DNA of 64,000 bases from Pseudomonas graminis. Its GTDB lineage: Bacteria > Pseudomonadota > Gammaproteobacteria > Pseudomonadales > Pseudomonadaceae. The stretch lies in the NCBI RefSeq assembly GCF_013201545.1, contig NZ_CP053746.1, positions 4,044,501-4,108,500 of the forward strand. The letters run 5' to 3'. The notes beneath the pieces are model-generated. The model saw nothing but the letters and a program-made list of their open reading frames with translations, was not told where the DNA came from and searched no databases. Both the position numbers and the translations under genes were made by a program. This document shows positions 45,175 through 53,609 of this stretch, piece after piece; position 1 is the first letter of the stretch, and each line of letters begins with the position of its first letter.

Positions 45175-46698
45175 ATGACATTCGACTGGAATTACATGTT
45201 TGGTTTGCTGTTCGATGCCGAGTTCTGGCGAGCGACGTGGACCGTTATCAAGCTGAGCTTCGCGACCTGGGTATTGAGCATCGGCCTGGGGTTCTTCGTG
45301 GCGCTGGCCAAACAATCCAAACGTCCACTGCTGAACGCACCAGCACGTGCCTACATCTGGCTGTTTCGCAGCATACCGCTGCTGGTGCTGCTGATTTTCG
45401 TCTACAACATCCCACAGGCCTTTCCTGCCGCGTCCGTGGTGCTGGGCGATCCGTTCTGGGCCGGTCTGCTGGCAATGGTGCTCTGCGAAACAGCCTATGT
45501 GGCGGAAATTCATCGCGGCGGTCTGCTGTCAATCCACAAGGGTCAGGCCGAGGCCGCGCGAGCCCTGGGCCTGAAGTTCTTCGGCACCCAATGGCGGGTG
45601 GTCATTCCTCAGGCGCTACGGGTTGCATTGCCTTCGCTGGCCAACGAATACATCTCGATCGTCAAGCTTAGCTCCCTCGTATCCGTCATTTCGCTGACCG
45701 AGATCCTCATGGTGGGCCAGCGTCTGTACTCGCAGAATTTTCTGGTGATGGAGACGATGGCGGCGGTCGCCTTTTATTACGTGCTGATCGTCACCGTGTT
45801 CGATTTCCTGCTCAAGCGGCTGGAGCAGTATCTGGACGTCAATCAGCGCAATGTCTCCCGCGTGCCGGACGCCGAGGTGCTGGCGCTGGCGACACAGCAG
45901 CGCACCGTCATTCAGCGTGAAGCGGCCACCGAGCCACAGGTCCCGGCGTTGCAAGCCACCCGTCTGCACAAGGCCTACAACAACGTCGAGGTGCTGGGGG
46001 CCGTCAGCCTGAACGTTCAGCCTGGTGAGGTGGTGTCGGTGATCGGGCCGTCTGGTTCGGGCAAGACCACGCTGATCCGTCTGCTCAACGGTCTTGAGCA
46101 GATCGACAACGGTGACATCAAGATCAATGGTCAGCCCTTCATTCACCTGAACAAGCAGGGCGCCCAGAAACCTCTGTACGTCGAGCACGCCGAACACCGC
46201 CTGAACATCGGCATGGTGTTTCAAAGCTTTAATCTGTTTCCGCACTTGACGGTGCTTGACAACCTGCTGATGGCGCCGCGTTACCACCGCCTCGGCAGTC
46301 TGCCGGAGCTCAAGCAACAGGCTTACGCACTGCTGCACAAGGTCGGCATGCTCGATCACACCTGGAAATACCCGCATCAGTTATCCGGCGGTCAGCAGCA
46401 ACGTGTGGCGATTGCCCGTGCGCTGATGATGCGTCCACAGATCATGTTGTTTGACGAACCGACCTCGGCGCTGGACCCGGAGAAAGTGACCGAGGTGCTG
46501 CAAGTCATCGAAGCCCTTGCCCAGGAAGGCATCACCATGGTGATCGTCACGCATGAAATGAATTTCGCCTTCAAGGTCTCCGACCGGATCGTCTTCATGG
46601 AGAAAGGCCGCGTGGTGTGCGACGACAAGCCCCACGTGCTGCGCAGCGGCCAAAACCCACGCGTTGAATCGTTCCTCAAAGACGTTTCGCTGGCGTGA
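45175..46698 (+). CDS. Fused amino-acid ABC importer: permease plus ATPase in one chain
   Basis: A 507-aa protein that joins a HisM/GlnP-type permease (residues 1 to about 225, with the EAA loop QAEAARALGLKFFGTQWRVV and motif ETAYVAEIHRGGL) to a polar-amino-acid ATPase (about 260-507). The latter has Walker A GPSGSGKTT, signature LSGGQQQRVAIARAL, Walker B IMLFDEPTSALD and H-loop VTHEMNFAF. The fusion has no frameshift and the linker (about 30 residues) is short. It begins the second operon of the block; its binding protein is encoded two genes downstream. The ATPase domain carries an extra loop around GAQKPLYVEHAEHRLN. Confidence 0.92.
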   Translation: MTFDWNYMFGLLFDAEFWRATWTVIKLSFATWVLSIGLGFFVALAKQSKRPLLNAPARAYIWLFRSIPLLVLLIFVYNIPQAFPAASVVLGDPFWAGLLAMVLCETAYVAEIHRGGLLSIHKGQAEAARALGLKFFGTQWRVVIPQALRVALPSLANEYISIVKLSSLVSVISLTEILMVGQRLYSQNFLVMETMAAVAFYYVLIVTVFDFLLKRLEQYLDVNQRNVSRVPDAEVLALATQQRTVIQREAATEPQVPALQATRLHKAYNNVEVLGAVSLNVQPGEVVSVIGPSGSGKTTLIRLLNGLEQIDNGDIKINGQPFIHLNKQGAQKPLYVEHAEHRLNIGMVFQSFNLFPHLTVLDNLLMAPRYHRLGSLPELKQQAYALLHKVGMLDHTWKYPHQLSGGQQQRVAIARALMMRPQIMLFDEPTSALDPEKVTEVLQVIEALAQEGITMVIVTHEMNFAFKVSDRIVFMEKGRVVCDDKPHVLRSGQNPRVESFLKDVSLA

Positions 46699-46734
46699 CC
46701 ACTTTTATCGTTCGAGTTTCAAGAAGGTAAGCGC

Positions 46735-47607
46735 ATGATCGAGCAATCGCAGGTTGAGCAATTCCGCCGGGACGGTTTTCTGGTGGTGGAAGGGGTCCTG
46801 TCGGCAGACGAAGTGGCGGCGTTGCAGCACGACTTCGACCAGTGGGTTGAAGACAGTCGCGCTCATCAGCAGGGCTGGGGCGAAACCATTGACGGTCGTC
46901 TGCGGTTTGACCTCGAAGGCGATCACCGCGCAGATCACCCTTCGCTGCGTCGCGTGAGCTCGCCCACCGAGATTTCGCCGGTTTACAAGCGCGTTGCGTT
47001 GCAGTCGCGGATGGCGCAGATATCCGCGCAATTGATCGGGGGCGGTGGTACGCGCTTTCATCACAGCAAGATCAATTCCAAGCTGCCGAAAACTGCCACT
47101 CAGGTGAAGTGGCACCAGGATTTCCTGTTCACGCCTCACAGCAACGACGACATCGTTACCGCGCTGTTGATGGTCAGCGAAGTGACGCCGCAAAACGGCC
47201 CGCTGAACGTTATCCCCGGCAGCCATAAAGGACCGTTGTGGTCGCACTGGCACGATCAGCGCTTCACCGGCGCGGTGGATGACGAGGTCGTCCAGGCCCA
47301 CTGCCAGTCACCCGTTGCCTGTTTCGGCCCGGCCGGTTCCGTGTGCTTCATGCACACCCGTCTGTTGCACGCTTCAAGCCCTAACGAGACCGAACTGCCG
47401 CGCACGCTGTTCATCGGCGTGTATGCCGCTGAAGACGCGCTGCCATTCGGCGACAACCCCCTGCCCAGCGAACACTCCGGCCTGATGGTGGCCGGTGAGG
47501 AAAGCGGCCTCGTGCGTTCCACGGCCAATCATATGCGTTTGCCGCAGAAGCCACGCGGCGCCTCTTTCTTTGTACAGCAAGCCGGGCAAGACCAAGCCAC
47601 TGCCTGA
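46735..47607 (+). CDS. Phytanoyl-CoA dioxygenase (PhyH)-family Fe(II)/2-oxoglutarate oxygenase
   Basis: A 290-aa PhyH-type oxygenase. The iron-binding facial triad is visible as WHQDFLF (His and Asp) and a later His in MHTRLLHASSPNET. The double-stranded beta-helix core has the NVIPGSHKGPLW turn. The N-terminus QVEQFRRDGFLVVEGVLSAD is the classic family start. It sits between the fused transporter and the binding-protein genes, so it likely hydroxylates the imported compound or a derivative. 2-Oxoglutarate dependence is inferred from the family. Confidence 0.88.
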   Translation: MIEQSQVEQFRRDGFLVVEGVLSADEVAALQHDFDQWVEDSRAHQQGWGETIDGRLRFDLEGDHRADHPSLRRVSSPTEISPVYKRVALQSRMAQISAQLIGGGGTRFHHSKINSKLPKTATQVKWHQDFLFTPHSNDDIVTALLMVSEVTPQNGPLNVIPGSHKGPLWSHWHDQRFTGAVDDEVVQAHCQSPVACFGPAGSVCFMHTRLLHASSPNETELPRTLFIGVYAAEDALPFGDNPLPSEHSGLMVAGEESGLVRSTANHMRLPQKPRGASFFVQQAGQDQATA

Positions 47608-47634
47608 CTTCTTTTAACTTTGCGGGGATTCACC

Positions 47635-48468
47635 ATGACAGCGTTTCACAAGGTTGTTCGTCCTATCGCCCTGAGCCTGGTCGGCGCAGCGGTTGCAGTG
47701 ACTTCGTTGGCGGCTTCGGCCTTTCAACAAGACGGCAAGATCATTGCCGGTTCCGATGTCACGTTTTTCCCGTACGAATATATGGACAACAACCGTCCTG
47801 CCGGCTTCGATATCGAGTTTCTCGACGGTCTGGGCAAGGTCATGGGGCGCAAGGTCGAGACTGTCGACACGCGCTTTCCGAACCTGATCACCGGTCTGCA
47901 GGGCGGGCGTTTCGACCTCACCAACTCCTCGATGTACATCACCGCTGAACGGGTGAAAGTCATCGACATGATCCCGTATCTGAAAAGCGGTGAATCGATC
48001 CTGGCGCTCAAGGGTGCCGAGTACCAGCCCAAGCGTCCGGAAGATTTCTGCGGTCACAAGGTCGGCTCGATGGCCGCGACGGCGTGGTTGAAGCAGATGC
48101 ACACACTGTCGGACGAATACTGCGTCAAGAATGGCCTGCAGCCCATCGCGATCAGTGAATACGCCACTGACCCACAAACCACTCAGGCGATGCTCGCCCA
48201 CGCTGTCGACGCGCAGATCACCGATGCGGCTGTGGCCCGTGGTGTGGTTGAAAAACTGGGCACTCGCGTAGTGATTTCCTCCGACACCCTGATTTATCCG
48301 GTGCTCAACGGCTGGGGCGTGAAGAAGGGCAACGACGAGGTCAAGAACGCGCTGGTCGAGGCACTGAACAAGTATCGGGTGACCCCTGAATACGCCGCGC
48401 TGATGAAAAAGTACAACTTCCAGGCACCGACTGACGAAGACATCGCCACCCTGATGCCCAAGCCCTGA
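47635..48468 (+). CDS. Amino-acid-type ABC binding protein (SBP family 3)
   Basis: A 277-aa periplasmic binding protein with a signal peptide (cleavage near ASAFQQ). The family 3 hallmark is FYPYEYMD-like (VTFFPYEYMDNNRPAGFDIE), followed by GRFDLTNSSMYITAERVKVID, where GxxD and T-x-x-R normally bind the alpha-amino and carboxylate groups. Two cysteines near FCGHKVGS and EYCVKNG may form a disulfide. It serves the fused permease-ATPase encoded upstream. The start at 47635 has GGGGA upstream. Confidence 0.9.
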   Translation: MTAFHKVVRPIALSLVGAAVAVTSLAASAFQQDGKIIAGSDVTFFPYEYMDNNRPAGFDIEFLDGLGKVMGRKVETVDTRFPNLITGLQGGRFDLTNSSMYITAERVKVIDMIPYLKSGESILALKGAEYQPKRPEDFCGHKVGSMAATAWLKQMHTLSDEYCVKNGLQPIAISEYATDPQTTQAMLAHAVDAQITDAAVARGVVEKLGTRVVISSDTLIYPVLNGWGVKKGNDEVKNALVEALNKYRVTPEYAALMKKYNFQAPTDEDIATLMPKP

Positions 48469-48527
48469 TACCAGGTTATAGCGCGCGGCCACCGCTGGTT
48501 GTGGTCACGCCCTAAGGAGAAAGATTG

Positions 48528-49274
48528 ATGGCACTAACAGTGGAAGAACAAGCGGTCGAGAAGCAAGCGCGCATCGATCTGGCGGCGACCTTTCGGATCA
48601 TCGCCCATCTGGGCATGCACGAAGCGGTGGCGAACCACTTCAGCGCTGCGGTCTCGGCTGATGGCAAAAAGTTTTTGATCAATCCGAAGTGGAAACACTT
48701 CTCGCGCATTCGCGCCAGTGACCTGCTGCTGCTGGACGCCGACGACCCGGCCAATGCCGGTCACCCGGACGTGGACTCGACCGCCTGGTCGATTCACGGG
48801 CAGATTCACCAGCGCTTGCCGCAAGCCCGCGCCGTGCTGCATTTACACCCGGTCTATACCACGGCAGTCGCCTGTCTTGCCGATCCCCACGTTCCGCCGA
48901 TCGATCAGAACACCGCGCGCTATTTCAATCGCGTGGCGGTCGACAGGATGTACGGTGGCATGGCCGACACAGAAGCCGAAGGCGAGCGTCTGGCTGGATT
49001 GCTAGATGGCAAGAGTCGCTTGCTGATGGGTAATCACGGGGTCATGGTCATTGCGCCGAATATCGGCGAGGCGTTCGACGACGTCTGGACCCTGGAGCGC
49101 GCGTGCCAGATTCTGGTGACGGCCTGGTCTACGGGCCAACCGTTGCGGGTGCTGGCAGACGATGTGGCGGAAAAAACGGCCAAGGGCTGGGAAGGGATCA
49201 CCGATTTCTCCCGACGGCATTTCGAGGAAATGAAAGAGATGATGATCGCGGCTGATCCGTCAATGCTCGACTGA
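48528..49274 (+). CDS. Class II aldolase/adducin family protein
   Basis: A 248-aa protein of the fuculose-aldolase-like family. It has the zinc-binding HxH in AVLHLHPVYTTAV, a further His in GNHGVMVIAP and the conserved ANHFSA near the N-terminus. It begins with AAGGAGA 7 bases before the ATG. It is the last gene of the second operon and could cleave, or decarboxylate as some family members do, a hydroxy-acid intermediate made by the dioxygenase. Convergent with the hydroxyacid oxidase gene, with a hairpin between them. Confidence 0.85.
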   Translation: MALTVEEQAVEKQARIDLAATFRIIAHLGMHEAVANHFSAAVSADGKKFLINPKWKHFSRIRASDLLLLDADDPANAGHPDVDSTAWSIHGQIHQRLPQARAVLHLHPVYTTAVACLADPHVPPIDQNTARYFNRVAVDRMYGGMADTEAEGERLAGLLDGKSRLLMGNHGVMVIAPNIGEAFDDVWTLERACQILVTAWSTGQPLRVLADDVAEKTAKGWEGITDFSRRHFEEMKEMMIAADPSMLD

Positions 49275-49304
49275 ATGTGGTTTGACTGAATCGAACGCGG
49301 GCCT

Positions 49305-49331
49305 GGCGCCACACCCCTCGGATGTGGCGCC
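49305..49331. terminator. Bidirectional terminator hairpin
   Basis: GGCGCCACA pairs perfectly with TGTGGCGCC over a 10-base or shorter loop. TTAATTT follows on the plus strand. It lies between the converging aldolase and hydroxyacid oxidase genes. Confidence 0.7.
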
Positions 49332-49356
49332 TTAATTTGACTGCGGTGCGCAATGC

Positions 49357-50499
49357 TCAGTGATTTAGCAGAATCTTGCGATCGACCTTGCGAATGTCGG
49401 TCCTGCCGCAGAACGCCATCGACAGGTCCAGTTCATTCCTGATGATCTCCAGCGCTGTACTCACCCCTCGTTCACCCTGGGCGCCCAGCCCATAGAGCAT
49501 GGCGCGGCCGATGTAAGTTCCCCGGGCCCCCAGCGCGATGGCCTTGAGCACATCCTGTCCCGAGCGAATGCCGCCATCCAGATGCACCTCAGCGTCATGA
49601 CCGATCGCCTCGACAATGCCCGGCAGCGCCGAAATCGACGAGCCAGCGCCGTCCAGTTGACGTCCTCCGTGGTTGGAAACGATGACCGCATCGGCGCCGT
49701 ATTCCACCGCCAGACGCGCATCTTCAGGGTCCTGAATGCCCTTGACGATCAGCTTGCCGCCCCAACGCTGTTTGATCCACGCTACGTCCTGCCAGGACAA
49801 CTGCGGATCGAACTGATCCCGTGTCCACTCGACCAATGAGCTGATGTTGTCCACTCCCTTGGCGTGGCCGACGATGTTGCCGAACTGCCGATTGCGGGTG
49901 CGCAGCATATCCAGACACCAGCGCGGTTTGCTCGCCATGTTGACGATATTGCGCAGGGTCGGTTTGGGGGGAATGGACAGTCCGTTTTTCTTGTCCTTGT
50001 GGCGCTGACCGAACACCTGCAGATCCATCGTCACCACCAATGCCGAGCAGTTGGCGTTGCGCGCGCGTTCGATCAAATCTTCCACGAACGTGCGATCTCG
50101 CGTGACGTACAGCTGGAACCAGAACGGGTGACGTTCGGTTGCCTGCGCCACCGCTTCAATCGAGCAGATGCTCATGGTCGACAGGGTGAAAGGAATGCCG
50201 AAGTTTTTGGCGGCACGGGCGGCCAGAATTTCCCCGTCGGCGTGCTGCATGCCGGTCAGCCCCGTAGGAGCAATCGCTACCGGCATACTCACCGGTATGT
50301 CCACCATGGTGGTGGACGTGCTGCGCCGGGTAATGTCGAACGCCACACGCTGGCGAAATTCCAGACGCTGAAAGTCCGCTTCATTGGCCCGGTAGGTGTA
50401 TTCGGTCCAGGAGCCGCCGTCGACATAGTCATAAAACATGCGCGGCACTCGCTTGCGCGCAAGCCTGCGCAAATCTTCGATGCAAGTCATTTGAGCCAT
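49357..50499 (-). CDS. FMN-dependent alpha-hydroxyacid oxidase/dehydrogenase (LldD-like)
   Basis: A 380-aa FMN enzyme of the lactate/glycolate/mandelate dehydrogenase family. Motifs include MFYDYVDGGSWTEYTYRAN, IAPTGLTGMQHADGE, KGIQDPEDA, the catalytic His and FMN contact in SNHGGRQLDG, and DGGIRSGQDVLKAIALGA. It should oxidise a 2-hydroxyacid to a 2-oxoacid. It is not flanked by an lldP or lldR gene. An operator-like block matching that of the ridA operon lies 71-110 bases upstream, so it probably belongs to the same pathway rather than to lactate use. Confidence 0.88.
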   Translation of the reverse strand: MAQMTCIEDLRRLARKRVPRMFYDYVDGGSWTEYTYRANEADFQRLEFRQRVAFDITRRSTSTTMVDIPVSMPVAIAPTGLTGMQHADGEILAARAAKNFGIPFTLSTMSICSIEAVAQATERHPFWFQLYVTRDRTFVEDLIERARNANCSALVVTMDLQVFGQRHKDKKNGLSIPPKPTLRNIVNMASKPRWCLDMLRTRNRQFGNIVGHAKGVDNISSLVEWTRDQFDPQLSWQDVAWIKQRWGGKLIVKGIQDPEDARLAVEYGADAVIVSNHGGRQLDGAGSSISALPGIVEAIGHDAEVHLDGGIRSGQDVLKAIALGARGTYIGRAMLYGLGAQGERGVSTALEIIRNELDLSMAFCGRTDIRKVDRKILLNH

Positions 50500-50569
50500 G
50501 GACGCCCTTGTCGCATTCGCGTGTTTGAGTGGGTGGAGCTTGAAGCTTCACACCGCGAAAGGGATCATG

Positions 50570-50609
50570 AAACCAGCATTTGAGCGGGGTAGTGCTTAGG
50601 TAAAAGCGA
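50570..50609 (-). promoter_or_regulatory. Operator-like block upstream of hydroxyacid oxidase gene
   Basis: The minus-strand core CCTAAGCACTACCCC (50587-50601), preceded by CTTTTA, is followed by a block whose plus strand is GAAACCAGCATTTG (50570-50583), identical to the one upstream of the ridA operon. Similarity between the two regions extends about 70 bases in all. Confidence 0.6.
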
Positions 50610-50821
50610 TGCCCGGCTGAGCCGCCGGTGCCGCCGGTACATAGGCCTGCACCGCACAGGCTTGATCTCGCCATCGGCCTGTTCTCGATTTTTGGCGGTC
50701 TTGGCCCAGTTATGTCCCCAATGAGTCGTGGAATTCATTGGGCTTACCCAGAGGGCAGCGGACTTAAATCATCAATGACTCATTGTCATAAAATGATTTT
50801 ATGGAATCTGCTGAAATTCCT

Positions 50822-51736
50822 TTACAGGCTATCCGGATCCCCAAAAAACATCTGAATCCGCGACCGCAACCATCTTTCCCCCGGGTCATTGTCCTGCGAC
50901 CCGCGCCAGGCCATGTGCAGCTCGAACGTGCGCGATTCAATCGGCAACTCTTCCGAGCGCACACCTCCCGCAGCCGTCAGCACGGCGGCGGCGTAATCCG
51001 GCACGGTCGCGACGATGTCGGTCCCGGCAATCAGCGTGGCCAGACCGTTGAACTGCGGCACTGCCAGCACGACGTGGCGTTTGCGGCCGATCTTTTCCAA
51101 GTGTTCGTCGATGAAGCCGCCGAGGTCGCCGGCGAAGGACACTAGGGCGTGGGGGCGGGCGCAGAAATCGTCCAGGGTGATCGGCCCCGGCATAGTGTCG
51201 GCGCGCAGCAGTTTGGGTTTGCTGCGGCGCAGCACCTTGCGCTTTGCATTGGCCGGGAGGTCGTCGGTGTAGCTGACGCCGATGGAGATTTCACCGGAGG
51301 AGAGCAGCGCCGGCATCAGGATGTAGTTGGTGCGGCGCACCACCAGCACGATGCCGGGTGCCTCCGAACGCAGGCGCTTGAGCAGTGACGGCAGCAGGGC
51401 GAACTCGACTTCGTCGGACAGGCCAATGCGGAACACCGCGGTGCTGGTGGCCGGGTCGAAGTCGGCGGCGCGGCTGACGGCGGTGGAGATGGAGTCCAGG
51501 GCAGGGGACAGCAGGCCAAAAATCTCGATGGCCCGCGCGGTGGGCTCCATGCTGCGGCCGGTGCGCACGAACAGCGGATCGTCGAACAGCCCGCGCAATC
51601 GCGACAACGCCGCACTGATCGCCGGCTGACCGAGGAACAGCTTCTCCGCAGCGCGGGTGACGCTGCGTTCGTGCATCAGAGTTTCGAAAACGATGAGCAG
51701 ATTGAGGTCGACGCGACGCAGGTCGTTGCGATTCAT
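50822..51736 (-). CDS. mexT: LysR-family regulator MexT
   Basis: A 304-aa LysR regulator. The start MNRNDLRRVDLNLLIVFETL and HTH region HERSVTRAAEKLFLGQPAIS, plus the effector-domain stretch KPKLLRADTMPGPITLDDF, agree closely with P. aeruginosa MexT as I recall it. The length is that of the functional form. I start at 51736; an ATG 18 codons upstream also exists, as in other mexT genes. MexT activates mexEF-oprN and mexS. Here it is divergent from mexS but about 24 kb from mexE. Confidence 0.88.
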   Translation of the reverse strand: MNRNDLRRVDLNLLIVFETLMHERSVTRAAEKLFLGQPAISAALSRLRGLFDDPLFVRTGRSMEPTARAIEIFGLLSPALDSISTAVSRAADFDPATSTAVFRIGLSDEVEFALLPSLLKRLRSEAPGIVLVVRRTNYILMPALLSSGEISIGVSYTDDLPANAKRKVLRRSKPKLLRADTMPGPITLDDFCARPHALVSFAGDLGGFIDEHLEKIGRKRHVVLAVPQFNGLATLIAGTDIVATVPDYAAAVLTAAGGVRSEELPIESRTFELHMAWRGSQDNDPGERWLRSRIQMFFGDPDSL

Positions 51737-52197
51737 GACGGGGGTCTCGGGGGCATTGGTCGATACATTGGCGGCCCAGACGCGCGCCACGTGTTCAGCT
51801 CAGGCAGGGATATTACGGGTAAATACCGGTTGTCTGCATTGTTGAATTTTCCTGCACCGCTGTAAATGTGCTCCGAGGCGCACCCACTGGTGGTAGCTGA
51901 TGAAACCTTGACCGGTAAAAACACACCAATAGCAACGTACTGGCCCTTTGTAATCCGGTGCGTCGCAGCCTGCGCGGAGCACGGGATGCATCGATCTTCA
52001 GGCTTCGGGTTGCAATGTCGCGGTGAGCACCCAACAATGTGCGCCCAGCAGGCCCGGGACGGCCGCGCAAGATTCAGCAGCAGCCTGCGCCATCAGAATC
52101 GATGGCAGGCATGTCGACTATTAATAGCCACTGATAGTGTTACCGGCGGCGCCCGGATAGAGTTCATGGCATCAAGGTTCATAAGGCGAGGTTCGAA
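51737..52197. promoter_or_regulatory. mexT-mexS divergent intergenic region
   Basis: This 461-base region contains no supported gene. It includes a candidate MexT site nearer mexS (52121-52144) with the string ACTGATAGT shared with the mexE upstream site, and an adjacent GTCGAC palindrome at 52113-52118. Frames of 60-130 codons across it have no ribosome binding site or known product. Confidence 0.5.
52130..52144 (+). promoter_or_regulatory. Candidate MexT site upstream of mexS
   Basis: ACTGATAGTGTTACC lies 54-68 bases before the mexS start; the mexE upstream region has ACTGATAGTTACC on its coding strand. The preceding TTAATAGCC only loosely fits the first half of a nod-box. Binding is inferred. 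Confidence 0.4.
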
Positions 52198-53220
52198 ATG
52201 TCCCGCACGATCCGTTTTCATCAGTTCGGTCCGGCCGAGGTGCTCAAAGTAGAAGAGCTGCCGGTCGCGTTGCCTGCACCCGGTGAGGTGCAAGTGCGCG
52301 TTCAGGCGATCGGCGTTACCTGGTACGACGTGCTGTGGCGACAAAATCTGGCTTCATCCCAGGCTCGCCTGCCGGCCGGCCTGGGTTCCGAAATGGCGGG
52401 CGTCATTACGGCCATCGGCGATGGCGTGACCGATCTGAAAGTGGGCGACAAGGTTGCCAGCTTCCCTTCGGCGGACGTCAACGTGTACCCGGTCTACGGC
52501 GAGCTGATTCTGCTGCCCCAGACTTCCGTGACCCGCTATCCAGACGTGCTCACGCCCAACGAGGCGGCCGTTCACTACACACCGATGCTGGTGGCGTACT
52601 TTGCGTTCGTTGAACTGGCGCGGGCAAAACCAGGGCAAACGGCACTGGTCACCGATGCAAGCCATTGCGCGGGCCCTGCGTTTCTGCAACTGGGCAAAGC
52701 GCTCGGCATCAAGGTGATCGCAGCGACCAAGACCGAAGCCTGCCGCGATTACCTGATGAAAATGGGTGCGGACAAGGTGATCGTTACTGAAGAAGAGGAT
52801 TTGCTTCTGACGATCAACCGTTACACCGACAACCGCGGCGTGGACATTGTCCTCGACGGTCTGGGTGGTCCGCAGATGTCGATTCTGGGTGATGTGTTGG
52901 CACCCCGTGGCAGTCTGATTCTTTATGGCCTGCAGGGTGGTAACCAGACGCCGTTCCCGGCGTGTGCAGCGTTTCAGAAGAACATTCAGTTCTTTGTGCA
53001 CTGCGTGGGTAACTTCACCGGCAAGCCGGAGCTGGGCATCAAGCAAGACGAAGAGGCGATCAAGCGTGCCTTGCGCGACATCAACCAGATGACGGCGGAT
53101 GGCATGCTGTTACCGCAGATTACTAAAGTGTTTCCGTTCGATCAGCTGGTCGAAGCCCACCGTTTGATGGACGGTTGCCCGGTAGGTGGTCGTGTAGTGG
53201 TTGAGGTTGATCCATCCTGA
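52198..53220 (+). CDS. mexS: MexS-like zinc-free alcohol dehydrogenase/quinone oxidoreductase
   Basis: A 340-aa MDR-superfamily oxidoreductase. It begins MSRTIRFHQFGPAEVLKVEE and includes GVTWYDVLWRQNLA, GLGSEMAGVITAIG, VHYTPMLVAYFAF and DASHCAGPAFLQLGKALG in the nucleotide-binding region. This combination and the divergent mexT gene identify it as MexS. In P. aeruginosa loss of MexS leads to MexT-dependent mexEF-oprN expression, probably through an accumulated reactive metabolite. A strong terminator follows 120 bases downstream. Confidence 0.85.
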   Translation: MSRTIRFHQFGPAEVLKVEELPVALPAPGEVQVRVQAIGVTWYDVLWRQNLASSQARLPAGLGSEMAGVITAIGDGVTDLKVGDKVASFPSADVNVYPVYGELILLPQTSVTRYPDVLTPNEAAVHYTPMLVAYFAFVELARAKPGQTALVTDASHCAGPAFLQLGKALGIKVIAATKTEACRDYLMKMGADKVIVTEEEDLLLTINRYTDNRGVDIVLDGLGGPQMSILGDVLAPRGSLILYGLQGGNQTPFPACAAFQKNIQFFVHCVGNFTGKPELGIKQDEEAIKRALRDINQMTADGMLLPQITKVFPFDQLVEAHRLMDGCPVGGRVVVEVDPS

Positions 53221-53340
53221 GCGCAGACCATCGCGCTCATTGAACGCTCGACGCTTTTGACCTGGCGTCGGGATTGAGGTGCCGGAGACCGATTTGAAAG
53301 TTATCCGCCCTGTCAGTGACGGGTCACGTTGTACCACTGA

Positions 53341-53371
53341 AGCCTTCCTGGAAGTTCCGGAGGGCTTTTTT
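53341..53371 (+). terminator. Intrinsic terminator after mexS
   Basis: AGCCTTCC pairs with GGAGGGCT (one G-U pair) and is followed by six T residues. It isolates mexS from the downstream peptide/PP-loop genes. Confidence 0.85.
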
Positions 53372-53609
53372 GTTTATGGGATGTTTAATTCAGTGATCGA
53401 CACGCTAAGTGTACGATGTTGATGAATCCCCTAAGTAATTGAATCAATGCACTGTTCGCTTTTAATAAACGCTGATTTAAACATCCTTGTTTAATTCCTA
53501 ACTGGATTTGTCGAAAGGAGAACCTTTACGTGTCGGCGATGGCTGGCTTGTAATTGTGCTTCAAGCGTCGATAATAGTTTCAATAATGAGAGACTCAAGG
53601 AACGAGAAG
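53372..53609. promoter_or_regulatory. AT-rich leader of the peptide/PP-loop operon
   Basis: The stretch is markedly AT-rich compared with its flanks and includes AAAGGAGAAC at about 53513-53522, a ribosome-binding-like string with a short GTG frame after it. No promoter elements are assigned with confidence. Lower GC here suggests acquired DNA or a regulated promoter. Confidence 0.4.

Noticed and set aside
45072..45671. A 199-codon plus-strand frame over the start of the ABC fusion gene
   Set aside because: It is an out-of-frame reading of the permease coding region.
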